DNA of 53,611 bases, from contig JAGXHG010000018.1 in assembly GCA_024636345.1 (NCBI GenBank), forward strand, positions 1 to 53,611. Direction: 5' to 3'. Below the pieces are notes generated by a model that saw only the letters and a list, made by a program, of their open reading frames with translations, did no database searches and was not told where the DNA came from. Each line of letters opens with the position of its first letter. The stretch's first letter is position 1. Positions 15,612-24,581 of this stretch are shown piece by piece. The DNA comes from Desulfobulbaceae bacterium. GTDB taxonomy: Bacteria > Desulfobacterota > Desulfobulbia > Desulfobulbales > Desulfocapsaceae. The position numbers and the translations under genes are program-made.

Positions 15612-18056
15612 ATGAAGTTCACCATTGACTGGTTAAATGAGTATGTAGATACCGACGGGGTCACCCCTGCGGAGCTGGCTGATCACTTGACGATGCTTGG
15701 TCTCGAGGTTGATGCGGTAACCGAGATCTTTCAGGACTTGGCACCCATTAAAACCGCGCTGGTCGTCTCGGTAGAGCGTCATCCAGATGCCGATTCCTTA
15801 AGTCTGTGCCAGGTTGCCGTGGGTCCGGAGACCTTGCAGATTGTCTGCGGTGCCCCCAATGTCCGAGCGGGTTTAGTGGCCGCTATTGCCCTGCCCGGCA
15901 CGACTCTGCCCGGCGGCATAAAAATCAAAAAATCAAAGGTGCGGGGGATAGAATCCTTTGGCATGCTCTGTTCTGAACGAGAACTGGGACTCAGCACCGG
16001 ACATAGCGGGATCATGGAACTGCCCGCTGATATCCCTCATGGTCTGTCATTTATCGAGGCCCTGGGATTAAACGATACCCTGGTTGAGGTTGATTTGACC
16101 CCCAACCGGCCTGATTGTGCCTCTGTCATCGGTATCGCCAGAGAGGTTGCCGGAGTTATCGACAGGCCCTTGACCCTGCCGGTTGAAAGCGTTGAGGTTC
16201 AACCTTCCACAGCAGCATTTTCCGTAGATATTGAATCTTCGGAGCTCTGTCCTCGTTATGGTGCCAGGCTTATAACAGGGGTCACCATTGCCCCGTCACC
16301 CTGGTGGCTGCGTAAACGTCTTCTGTCCATAGGGCTGCGCCCGATCAATAATGTGGTTGATGTCACCAATCTGGTGATGATGGAATATGGGCAACCCCTG
16401 CATGCCTTTGATTTTGATAAACTTGTTGATAAAAAGATCTTTGTTCGTCATCCTCGGAAGGGTGAACTTGAATTTACCACTCTGGATGGCGTTGTTCGAA
16501 AACTCGATCCAGAGATGCTGATGATCTGTGATGGCGAGCAACCTGTTGCCGTGGCTGGAATCATGGGTGGAATCAACTCAGAGGTAAGTGATTCGACCAC
16601 TACCATTCTTCTTGAAAGCGCATGCTTTGATGCCATCTCCATCAGAAAGACTGCGCGTAAGCTGAACCTGTCATCGGAGGCCTCCTACCGGTTTGAACGA
16701 GGTGTTGATCCTGGCGGTTGTCTGTTGGCCATGGAACGGGCCGTCATGCTGCTCTGCGATGTAGCCGGCGGGACTGCGGCGCCCGGTGGCGTCGACAAAT
16801 ATTATGGCCAGAAGCCTTTTAATACGCTCACCCTGCGTATTAAAAGAACATCGGACCTCCTTGGTATCCCTCTGGACTACGAAATAGTCGAAAAGGCCTT
16901 GACCTCAATTGGTTTCCGCTGCAAACAGAAAGATGCCGACAGCCTGTGGGTGGGGGCTCCCTCGTTCCGCGTTGATATCGAGCGCGAAGTCGATTTGGTG
17001 GAAGAAGTCGCCAGGCTGATTGGGTATAATACTATCCCCACAACACTGCCTACCGTTCAGTTGAGGTATCCAGAGCGGGATACAAGTAGAACCATCAGGG
17101 CAGAAATGGGTACACTGCTTAGTGGAATCGGTTATTTCGAGGCTATTAATTACAGTTTTAGCGCTGAAAAACATCTGCAGTGGCTTGGACTTGCAGAGGA
17201 TGATCCCCGCTGTCGTTTTGTTCGACTGATCAATCCCTTGAACGAAGAACAGTCCGTAATGCGTACCATGCTCCTGCCGGGTCTCCTTGAAAATGTCCAG
17301 CGCAATATTAATTTTCAGAAAGGTGCAATTAAACTCTTTGAGATCGGCAAAGTTTTTACCCCCACGGGTGATAATGAACAGCCCTTGGAAAAGACACGAT
17401 GTGCCGGGGTGTTAAGTGGTAATCGATTCGGTGAATCGTCCCACTACCATTTCAAAGAGCAGGATGTTGATATCCTCGATGCCAAGGGTGCAGTGGAATG
17501 TCTTCTCCATGAACTGCGGTTTTTGGGAGTCGGGGTGCTTGCTCCGCTCAGTTTTGCTCTTCCTGATGAGGGCAGAATGGAATCATTCACTGATCCCCTG
17601 CAATTTCTTGTCATCAAGGATGGAGAGCTGGAAGTGGGGTACCTTGCCAGGATCATTCCTGGTGTTCTTAGAAAATTTGGGATCAAACAGGATGTGTTCT
17701 TTTTTGATCTTGATCTTGACGCCCTCTGCCAATTGCGTTTTGTGGCCAAAAACTTTACCTCGCTTCCTGTTTTCCCTGCCGTCAATCGTGATATCGCGAT
17801 GCTGGTGCCGGAGCATGTGGCCGCAGGGGCGCTGGTCGATGCTGTGCTGCAGACGAGAGAACCGCTTATTGAACAGTGTGAAATTTTTGACGTATATCAG
17901 GGGAGTAAGATACAGCAGGGTTATAAGAGCGTCGCCTTATCGGTGACCTACCGTTCTGCCCAGAAAACGCTTACCGAAAAAAATGTGGAAAAGGTTCACG
18001 TAAAAATAGTCAACATGCTGGGTTCAAAATTTGAAGGAACCCTCAGAGAAGGATGA
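15612..18056 (+). CDS. pheT: Phenylalanyl-tRNA synthetase beta subunit
   Basis: The protein has 814 residues from ATG 15612. It contributes editing and tRNA recognition. Domains in order: N-terminal tRNA-binding OB fold (~40-150, with QIVCGAPNVRAG), B3/B4 editing (~210-380, LLSIGLRPINNVVDVTNLVMMEYGQPLHAFD), B5 (~405-475), the catalytic-like core (EEVARLIGYNTIPT, LLENVQRNI), and C-terminal FDX-ACB (FPAVNRDIAMLVP). ihfA starts one base after its stop codon, consistent with coupling. Confidence 0.97.
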   Translation: MKFTIDWLNEYVDTDGVTPAELADHLTMLGLEVDAVTEIFQDLAPIKTALVVSVERHPDADSLSLCQVAVGPETLQIVCGAPNVRAGLVAAIALPGTTLPGGIKIKKSKVRGIESFGMLCSERELGLSTGHSGIMELPADIPHGLSFIEALGLNDTLVEVDLTPNRPDCASVIGIAREVAGVIDRPLTLPVESVEVQPSTAAFSVDIESSELCPRYGARLITGVTIAPSPWWLRKRLLSIGLRPINNVVDVTNLVMMEYGQPLHAFDFDKLVDKKIFVRHPRKGELEFTTLDGVVRKLDPEMLMICDGEQPVAVAGIMGGINSEVSDSTTTILLESACFDAISIRKTARKLNLSSEASYRFERGVDPGGCLLAMERAVMLLCDVAGGTAAPGGVDKYYGQKPFNTLTLRIKRTSDLLGIPLDYEIVEKALTSIGFRCKQKDADSLWVGAPSFRVDIEREVDLVEEVARLIGYNTIPTTLPTVQLRYPERDTSRTIRAEMGTLLSGIGYFEAINYSFSAEKHLQWLGLAEDDPRCRFVRLINPLNEEQSVMRTMLLPGLLENVQRNINFQKGAIKLFEIGKVFTPTGDNEQPLEKTRCAGVLSGNRFGESSHYHFKEQDVDILDAKGAVECLLHELRFLGVGVLAPLSFALPDEGRMESFTDPLQFLVIKDGELEVGYLARIIPGVLRKFGIKQDVFFFDLDLDALCQLRFVAKNFTSLPVFPAVNRDIAMLVPEHVAAGALVDAVLQTREPLIEQCEIFDVYQGSKIQQGYKSVALSVTYRSAQKTLTEKNVEKVHVKIVNMLGSKFEGTLREG

Positions 18057-18057
18057 T

Positions 18058-18348
18058 ATGAATATGGATAATCTTACCCGTAAGGAATTGGCAGAGGTCA
18101 TTAATGGGCAGCTTGGCTATTCACAGAACAGCTGTGCTGCCTTGGTGGATGCTTTTCTTGAGCGAATGAAACTCTCTCTCCTTGATGCAAATTCCATCAA
18201 ACTTGTCCACTTCGGGACCTTTACGGTTCGGGACAAACATCCCAGGCGAGGACGGAACCCGCGTACAGGAGAGACTATTACCATTAAGTCACGGCAGATG
18301 GTAACATTTCGTCCCAGTAAAAGATTAAGGGAGCAGATTAACGAATAA
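18058..18348 (+). CDS. ihfA: Integration host factor alpha-type DNA-bending protein
   Basis: The protein has 96 residues from ATG 18058 (18064 also possible). It shows the HU/IHF fold: LTRKELAEVINGQLGYSQ, then the beta-arm GRNPRTGETITIKSRQMVTFRPSKRLRE with the DNA-intercalating proline (RNPRTGE). Its place directly after pheT is the standard proteobacterial location of ihfA, which supports the alpha assignment over HU. It is followed by a MerR-type gene, also a conserved neighbour. Confidence 0.92.
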   Translation: MNMDNLTRKELAEVINGQLGYSQNSCAALVDAFLERMKLSLLDANSIKLVHFGTFTVRDKHPRRGRNPRTGETITIKSRQMVTFRPSKRLREQINE

Positions 18349-18378
18349 TTTTTAAATATTGATAGGGGCAGCCTTGAG

Positions 18379-18741
18379 ATGAGACCTGAAATACCGGACA
18401 AGCTTTATTTTAAGATCGGTGAGGTGAGCAAACTGGCTGGGGTTGCAACCCATGTCCTGCGTTATTGGGAGACTGAATTTCCCTCAATTAAACCCAAGCG
18501 GGCGAACTCCCAGCAGCGTCTTTATCGACGTGTTGATGTCGATACTGTTCTTACGGTCAAGGCTCTTTTGCACGAACAGGGATATACTATCGCCGGGGCA
18601 AGAAAGTTTCTTGAAAGTGGCCAGGCGGTGATTGACCAATCTGTTGTGCCGCAGAAAGCATCTGGATGTCTGGAACAAATAAAAACAGAGCTTCTTGAGA
18701 TGAGTGCCTTGTTGAATGACAAGGGAAAGGATAGGGGATAA
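18379..18741 (+). CDS. MerR-family transcriptional regulator
   Basis: The protein has 120 residues. The N-terminal winged helix is clear: YFKIGEVSKLAGVATHVLRYWETEFPSIKPKRANSQQRLYRRVDVDTV. A helical dimerisation segment follows, and there is no large effector domain. The same gene follows pheT-ihfA in many deltaproteobacteria; the target and inducer are unknown. AGGGG lies upstream. It is probably the last protein gene of the thrS-ihfA operon; a tRNA-Pro with its own promoter follows. Confidence 0.88.
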   Translation: MRPEIPDKLYFKIGEVSKLAGVATHVLRYWETEFPSIKPKRANSQQRLYRRVDVDTVLTVKALLHEQGYTIAGARKFLESGQAVIDQSVVPQKASGCLEQIKTELLEMSALLNDKGKDRG

Positions 18742-18771
18742 ACTGAAAGATCCTCTGTCATTGAGCTTCTG

Positions 18772-18800
18772 TTGACAGCAGGGAAAAGCCATGGTACATA
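18772..18800 (+). promoter_or_regulatory. Promoter of tRNA-Pro
   Basis: TTGACA (18772-18777), 17-bp spacer and TACATA (18795-18800), 17 nt before the tRNA. Same -35 hexamer and spacing as the other two tRNAs in this window. Confidence 0.5.
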
Positions 18801-18816
18801 CCATGATGTTCAATTA

Positions 18817-18893
18817 CGGGGTGTAGCGCAGTCTGGTAGCGCACTTGGCTGGGGGCCAAGTGGTCGGAGGTTCAAATCCTCTCACCCCGACCA
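18817..18893 (+). tRNA. tRNA-Pro (anticodon GGG)
   Basis: The 77-nt cloverleaf has acceptor CGGGGTG/CACCCCG, anticodon stem CTTGG/CCAAG with loop CTGGGGG (anticodon GGG), T loop TTCAAAT and encoded CCA. Confidence 0.95.
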
Positions 18894-18973
18894 GTTTCAA
18901 GGGGTTTGCGGTTTTTGGGAATGTTGATAATTAGCAACATAAAACAAGAAGGCCAGCTTTTTATATACTTGTG

Positions 18974-19010
18974 AGGCGTAACGGTTTTAAACCGTTACGC
19001 CTTTTTTTGT
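18974..19010 (+). terminator. Strong rho-independent terminator
   Basis: AGGCGTAACGGTTT pairs perfectly with AAACCGTTACGCCT, followed by T8. It ends the tRNA-Pro transcript; the stem is symmetrical but the opposite strand lacks a long T-run. Confidence 0.88.
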
Positions 19011-19364
19011 TTTGGTGGATGACACCTCTATACCACCAGAGAGGCTGCCCCGTTGGATCCTGGTGCGTCCTTGCTCCGAGTCACTTTGACGGAGAGGGTT
19101 GTCATGTAGTCCGTTGATACCAGTCTGGCCTTTACGGTGGCTGTATCGCTGATTACAAACACGGGTCCACTTATACTTGACCATGTCGTTTTTTTATTCT
19201 CCAGGTAATAGACATTATCTTTTTAGTATGATAATCTTTTCTAAGATAATATTCAAATTCTCAGGAGAGATTGGAAGGTTTGGCTGCGTATGAGGTGCGA
19301 TTCGGTTTATATCTGCCGGGTTTCACACTTCTTCCCTCACTTATAAGCAAGAAAGGAGTTTTAA
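19011..19364. other. Upstream region of the fdh operon
   Basis: 354 bp with no intact gene. Apart from the possible remnant above, the 19200-19260 part is AT-rich and could hold the fdh promoter; I looked for a -24/-12 (sigma-54) site and found no spacing-correct match. GAAAGGAG lies directly before fdhA. Confidence 0.4.
19028..19225 (-). pseudogene. Possible remnant of an unknown protein (C-terminal ~60 codons)
   Basis: On the minus strand an open stretch reads ...YYLENKKTTWSSISGPVF... and continues ISDTATVKARL to ...KDAPGSNGAASLVV, ending with TAG at 19028-19030. The composition (alternating hydrophobic, Thr/Ser-rich) resembles a beta-rich surface or secreted protein tail. It has no start codon or ribosome site and is preceded by a stop, so it could be the end of a decayed gene. 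I cannot name the family. Confidence 0.25.
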
Positions 19365-22300
19365 ATGGGAGTATCAAGGCGAGATTTTATCAAACTGTCT
19401 GGCGGTACCGCTCTGGTCGCTTCGCTTGGCGTCAACCTTGATTCTGCAAAGGCCTATGCCAGCGAGTTGAGGATCAAAAACGCTAAGCAGACGACGACAG
19501 TCTGTCCGTACTGTTCCGTAGGGTGTGGATTAATCGTCTATGCGGAGAACGGAAAGGTCATTAACACTGAGGGCGACCCTGATCATCCGATCAATGAGGG
19601 GACACTTTGTTCCAAGGGTGCTTCAGTGATGCAGCTCCTCGATCATAAAACTCGTGTTTCCAAGCCGCTCTACCGTGAACCCGGGGCAGAATCCTGGAAG
19701 GAAGTGGAGTGGGACTGGGCACTGGATAGAATAGCACGGCTGGTTAAAGATACTCGGGACAAGAGTTTCAAGACGGTTACCAAGGCCAAGGTCAAAGAGA
19801 AACAGGCCGATGGTACAGAGATTGAAGTTGAAAAGGAATTTGTTGTCAACCGGACGGATAAAATTGCCCATGTTGGCAGTGCAGCCCTTGACAACGAGGA
19901 GTGTTACATCCTTCAAAAACTTATTCGGTCCTGGGGCCTGGTGTATGTTGAACACCAGGCGCGTATCTGACACAGCGCAACTGTTGCGGCTCTGGCAGAG
20001 TCGTTCGGACGCGGTGCAATGACGAATCACTGGATTGACCTGAAAAATTCTGATGTTATCCTGGCAATGGGTGCTAATCCAGCTTCAAACCATCCCATTT
20101 CAATGAAGTGGATTATGCGCGCTCGTGAAAAAGGCGCAAAACTGATCTCTGTTGACCCTCGCTTTACCCAGACTTCTGCAAAAGCAGATCTTTACGCCCC
20201 CCTTCGTTCTGGAACGGATATCGCCTTTCTGGGCGGAATGATCAACTACATCCTGACGAACAATCTTTTTTTCAAGGAATATGTTGCTAACTACACCAAC
20301 GCCTCGTTCCTGGTCAACGTTGACTATAAAGGACCGGCGGATCTGGATGGTCTTTTTTCCGGTTACACACTAGAAACGAAAAAGTATGATAAGGCAAGTT
20401 GGGCCTTCCAGAAAGATGAAAACGGTATATCTCTGAAAGATCCGACCCTTGAGGACCCTAATTGTGTGTTCCAGCTTCTGAAGAAGCACTATCTCCGCTA
20501 TACTCCGGAAATGGTAACGGACATCACCGGGACGCCTCTGGATAAACTCATGGAGGTGTACAAGCTTTTCGGGTCCACCGGAACGCCTGACCGTGTCGGG
20601 ACCGAATGCTATGCCATGGGTTGGACCCAGCACACTGTCGGTACCCAGAACATTCGGGCCATGACTATTATCCAGATGCTGCTCGGCAACATCGGCATGG
20701 CCGGTGGCGGTATCAACGCCCTGCGTGGCGAGTCCAATGTTCAGGGTTCCACCGATCATGGTATCCTCTTCCATATCCTGCCAGGCTACAATCCGGTACC
20801 AAACGCACCCCTGGTTGATCTTGCTGCCTACATCGAGAAGAATACCCCGACCACTAAGGAAACGCGCAGCGTTAACTGGTGGTCCAATCGTGGCAAATAC
20901 ATCACCAGTTATCTCAAGGCCGTTTACGGCACGGCAGCGACCAAAGAGAATGACTTCGGTTACTCCTGGATGCCGAAGCTGGATGTGGGCATGAACGCCT
21001 CGTGGCTGATGATCTTTGATAAAATGTACAAGGGAGACTTCGACGGTTTCTTCGCCTGGGGACAGAACCCGGCATGCTCGGGAGCCAATTCCAACAAGAC
21101 ACGTATGGCCATGACCAAGCTCAAGTGGCTGGTAAATGTCAATCTTTTTGACAATGAAACCGCATCCTTCTGGCGTGGCCCAGGGTTGAACCCCAAGGAC
21201 ATCCAAACCGAGGTTTTCATGCTGCCGTGCTGTTCATCAATGGAAAAAGAGGGGAGTATCTCCAATTCGGGACGATGGGCCCAGTGGCGCTACAAGGCCA
21301 TAGAACCCATTGGTCATTCATTGCCCGATGCCGAGATTATCAATGAGCTGTATTTCAAAGTAAGGGAACTCTACAAGAAGGAAGGCGGCGCCTACCCCGA
21401 TCCCATTGTAAATTTGAGCTGGGATTATGGTACGCAAGACGCGGCAGGTAAGGTTAAACATGTTGATACCCATGCCATTGCCAAGGAGATCAACGGTTAC
21501 TTCCTCGAGGATGTGTACGACACGAAGGTAGATCCTCCAAAGCTCATAGGCAAGAAAGGGGATCTGGTCACCAGTTTCCCCACCCTGCAGGCCGATGGCT
21601 CAACCTCAAGCGGGAATTGGCTCTACTGCAATTCCTACATCATGAAGGAGGGTAAACCCACCAACATGATGGCGCGACGGGGCAAGGACGATCCGACCGG
21701 CTTGGGTCTCTTCCCGGGTTGGACATGGGCATGGCCGGTAAACCGGAGGATTATCTACAACCGGGCCTCGGTAGACCTGCAAGGTCAGCCATGGGATCCG
21801 AAACGACCGCTTCTTAAATGGAATGCGACCAAACTTGCCGCAAATGGTAAACCTGGAGTCTGGGAAGGTGATATCCCCGATGGCCCGGCACCTCCTATGG
21901 GCACCGATGGTAAGTTGCCCTTCATCATGAAACCTGATGGCGTTGCTTCGATTTTTGGTGCTGGTCTCATGGAAGGGCCGTTTCCGGAACATTATGAGGC
22001 CTTGGAGTGCCCGCTCGAAAATAACGCTATGTCCAAGCAGCGGATTAACCCAACCATTAAGATCTTCGGCGATAAGATTGATGCCTCCTTTTCCTGTGAT
22101 GCCCGGTATCCATTTGTCTGTACCACCTACCGTGTGTCGGAACACTGGCAGACCGGCTGCATGACGCGGCACTGTTCCTGGCTGCTTGAGATGCAGCCGC
22201 AGAACTTTGTGGAAATGAGCTTTGAATTGGCAAAGGAGCTTGGCATGAGCAATGGAGAAGCGGTAGTCGTTTCCTCTGGCCGTGGCGAGGTAAAAGCGGT

Positions 22301-22505
22301 GGCGATGATCACCGAACGTTTCAAGCCTTTCAAGATCATGAACTCTACCGTTCATCAGGTCGGTCTTCCCTGGCATTTCGGATGGCAGTTTCCCGAAGAC
22401 GGCAGCGGGTATGACAGCGCAAACCTGCTTACACCGAATGTGGGTGACGCAAATACAATGATCCCCGAGTCGAAGGCCTTCATGGTCAACGTCCGGAAAG
22501 CATAG
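19365..22505 (+). CDS. fdhA: Formate dehydrogenase alpha subunit, selenocysteine-containing
   Basis: One 1046-residue protein read through an in-frame TGA at 19968-19970 (residue 202). The context ARI-U-HSATVAALAESFGRGAMTNHW is the classic Sec site of FdnG-type enzymes, and a hairpin starts 16 nt after the TGA. It oxidises formate at a Mo/W-bis-MGD centre. Twin-arginine signal SRRDFIK (4-10), so it is exported; the [4Fe-4S] cysteines are CPYCSVGC ... TLCSKG (~46-83). GAAAGGAG precedes the ATG. Heads fdhA-fdhB-fdhC and the downstream accessory genes. Confidence 0.96.
19968..20003 (+). promoter_or_regulatory. Selenocysteine UGA and bSECIS hairpin of fdhA
   Basis: TGA at 19968-19970 is followed after 16 nt by CGGCTCT (19987-19993) pairing with AGAGTCG (19997-20003, one G-U). 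Distance and position fit a bacterial SECIS element that recruits SelB. Loop geometry was judged by eye. Confidence 0.75.
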
Positions 22506-22515
22506 GGGGGAGATC

Positions 22516-23298
22516 ATGGCAAATGATATCACAAAAAACCGTAAAGCGATCCTTGTTACCCCGGAGAACTGCATTGGGTGCAGGGCATGTCAGGTAGCCT
22601 GCAAGTCCTGGAACCAACTTCCGGGCATCAAGACGAAGAACAACGGCACGTATCAGAACCCACCGGATCTGGCCAGTGCCGCCTTCAACATTATCAAGTT
22701 CAGTGAAGTACCATCGCAGGAAAATCCTGTGCGCTGGCTCTTTCTTAGCAGGCGGTGCATGCATTGCGAGGATGCCGGGTGTATGGCAATCTGTCCCGCT
22801 CCCGGGGCTTTGTACAGGACGGCAGAAGGTGCCGTGGCTTTCGACCACGACAAGTGTATCAGCTGCAAGCTTTGCGTGAACGCCTGCCCATTCGATGTCC
22901 CCCGCTTCGACGAGGAAGGCAAGGTGTCGAAATGTAATCTCTGTGCTGACCGGATTGGCGCGGAGATGCAGCCGTCCTGTGTTAAGACCTGCCCCACCGG
23001 TGCCTTGAAGTTTGGAGACCGCAATGAACTCATCAGTGCTGCCAAAAAGGAGGGGTTTGCTACAATCTACGGTGAAAACGACCTGGGCGGACTGGGCACT
23101 ATCTACGCGTTTAAGGATAAGCCCAAACTCTATGGGATGATCGAGAATCCAACCATCCCAAGTAGTGTCATCTTTTGGCATTCTTACTTGAAACCGCTTT
23201 CATTGTTTGGTCTGGGTGGCGTAGTTGCCGCCGCAGCACTCCACTATCTGGCCATTGGCCCCCACAAGGAAGAGGAAGAGAAAAAGGAGGAGGTGTGA
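22516..23298 (+). CDS. fdhB: Formate dehydrogenase iron-sulfur (beta) subunit
   Basis: The protein has 260 residues. Four ferredoxin-type cysteine groups are visible: CIGCRACQVAC, CMHCEDAGCMAICP, CISCKLCVNACP and CNLCADRIGAEMQPSCVKTCP, so four [4Fe-4S] clusters pass electrons from FdhA to the cytochrome b subunit. A C-terminal hydrophobic helix (LSLFGLGGVVAAAALHYLAIG) anchors it, as in FdnH. GGGGGAG precedes the ATG; fdhC starts at the stop codon of this gene. Confidence 0.95.
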   Translation: MANDITKNRKAILVTPENCIGCRACQVACKSWNQLPGIKTKNNGTYQNPPDLASAAFNIIKFSEVPSQENPVRWLFLSRRCMHCEDAGCMAICPAPGALYRTAEGAVAFDHDKCISCKLCVNACPFDVPRFDEEGKVSKCNLCADRIGAEMQPSCVKTCPTGALKFGDRNELISAAKKEGFATIYGENDLGGLGTIYAFKDKPKLYGMIENPTIPSSVIFWHSYLKPLSLFGLGGVVAAAALHYLAIGPHKEEEEKKEEV

Positions 23299-23299
23299 C

Positions 23300-23905
23300 A
23301 TGGCAGAGATGATTAGAAAATCAAGTGTTGACGAGATCGTGAACCACTGGATCCTCGCCGGAAGCTGCATCCTGCTGATGATCACGGGATATGCTTTTTT
23401 GTTTCATGTCGAGTCTATCGGCTCCGTCTTAGGCGGCTTTAATACTATGAAAACAGTACATAATTGGTTGGGAGTTGTTTTTGTTTTATCCCTTCTTTAC
23501 TCCATGCGCCATTATCTCAGAGATGCCTTGGAATACGATGCTGACGACAAGCAATGGTTCAAGGTGGCTGGTGGGTACCTTTCCCACAAGGTAAAAGTTC
23601 CACCAATGGGGAAATACAATCCAGGTCAGAAGCTGTACTATCTGGTAATTTTGGTGTTCGGGATCGTCATTGCGATTTCGGGTTTCGGTATCTGGTTCAT
23701 GAAAGATAACATGACCGTGATGCTCATTTCGCACCTTGTCCATAATATTGCGTTCTGTGTCTTTGTTATTGCCGTGCCGGTTCATATCTATCTCGGCACC
23801 CTGGCAAATCCGGGGACTTTTAAAATCATGGTAAGCGGAACTATGCCGCTGAGTGAGGCTAAAAAGAAACACCCAAAATGGATAAAATCGGTCGGGAAAG
23901 TGTAG
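23300..23905 (+). CDS. fdhC: Formate dehydrogenase cytochrome b556-type (gamma) subunit
   Basis: The protein has 201 residues from ATG 23300 (strong AAGGAGGAGG upstream). Four membrane helices: ~18-38, ~55-75, ~110-130 and ~150-170. Histidines in VNHWI, TVHNWLG and SHLVHNIAF are candidate haem ligands as in FdnI. It takes electrons from FdhB to the quinone pool. The start codon lies one base after the fdhB stop. A 14-bp hairpin follows the gene. Confidence 0.92.
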   Translation: MAEMIRKSSVDEIVNHWILAGSCILLMITGYAFLFHVESIGSVLGGFNTMKTVHNWLGVVFVLSLLYSMRHYLRDALEYDADDKQWFKVAGGYLSHKVKVPPMGKYNPGQKLYYLVILVFGIVIAISGFGIWFMKDNMTVMLISHLVHNIAFCVFVIAVPVHIYLGTLANPGTFKIMVSGTMPLSEAKKKHPKWIKSVGKV

Positions 23906-23940
23906 TCCTGACTCATTATCACTTTACTTAAATCATGGGG

Positions 23941-23976
23941 AGAGGAGAGGATACCATTCACCGTATCCCCTCCTCT
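23941..23976 (+). promoter_or_regulatory. 14-bp hairpin between fdhC and the DsbA-like selenoprotein gene
   Basis: AGAGGAGAGGATAC (23941-23954) pairs with GTATCCCCTCCTCT (23963-23976) with one mismatch and an 8-nt loop. It ends 7 nt before the next ATG and its 5' arm holds the only purine-rich Shine-Dalgarno-like sequence near that ATG. There is no T-run, so attenuation of translation or mRNA processing is more likely than termination. Confidence 0.6.
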
Positions 23977-23983
23977 ATTTGAT

Positions 23984-24577
23984 ATGATGAAAAGAATATT
24001 GATCTGTTTTTTTGTTTTACTGCTGGTCGGGGCAGCACATGCTGAGGAGAAGGTTACCGATATACCCATTGGCAACTCTCCATCCATGGGGCCAGCCGAC
24101 GCACCGGTCACTATCATCGAATTTATTGATTTTCAGTGAGCCCATTGTGTGGCGGCCGGTCCGACCGTCAAGAAAATACTGCAAGCCTACCCCGATAAGA
24201 TTCGATTAGTCATTAAGAACTATCCCTATAAATACCGTGATTTTGCCAGAATGGCGGCAGAGGCATCACTTGCTGCAGAAGATCAGGGGAAGTACTGGGA
24301 TATGCACGATATCCTGATAACCCGTTCGCCGAAGCTGGATAGGGCCAGCCTGATCGCCTATGCCGGTGAGTTGGGCCTTGATGTCACTAAATTCACTGAA
24401 TCCATTGACAACAACCGTCACGCCAAGGAAATTGATCGTGATCTTAAACTTGCCGAGTCAATTGACCTTTACAATACACCAACTTTTTACATCAACGGTC
24501 AACAAGTTATTGGTGAGCGCCCTTTTGAATTTTTCAAGAAAATTATCGACGAGCAATTGAAGAAAACAGGAAAGTGA
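23984..24577 (+). CDS. Exported DsbA-like thiol oxidoreductase with selenocysteine active site
   Basis: Reading ATG 23984 through an in-frame TGA (24137-24139, residue 52) to TGA 24575-24577 gives 197 residues. A signal peptide (MMKRILICFFVLLLVGAAHA) is followed by VTIIEFIDFQ-U-AHC: the thioredoxin-fold CxxC motif with Sec for the first cysteine. The rest fits the DsbA/thioredoxin_4 family, with the cis-proline in LYNTPTFYINGQ. Homology continues on both sides of the TGA in the same frame and a hairpin begins 11 nt after it, so this is not a pseudogene. Likely a periplasmic thiol/selenol oxidoreductase or isomerase. No Shine-Dalgarno is free of the upstream hairpin. The peroxidase gene begins 4 bp downstream. 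Confidence 0.88.
24137..24170 (+). promoter_or_regulatory. Selenocysteine UGA and bSECIS hairpin of the DsbA-like gene
   Basis: TGA 24137-24139; 10-11 nt later TGGCGG (24150-24155) pairs with CCGTCA (24165-24170, one G-U), and an inner CG/CG pair presents an apical GTC within the loop sequence CGGTCCG. An 11-nt spacing and a GGUC apex are features of E. coli bSECIS elements. Confidence 0.7.
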
Positions 24578-24581
24578 CGGA

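Noticed and set aside
19968..19970. Premature stop splitting fdhA into two genes
   Set aside because: The TGA is at the invariant selenocysteine position of FdnG-type enzymes and the frame continues with full homology.
21606..22574. 322-codon minus-strand reading frame
   Set aside because: Shadow of fdhA; composition is not protein-like for an independent gene.
24137..24139. Nonsense mutation making the DsbA-like gene a pseudogene
   Set aside because: It lies precisely at the first active-site Cys of the CxxC motif, the frame is intact on both sides, and a bSECIS-like hairpin follows.
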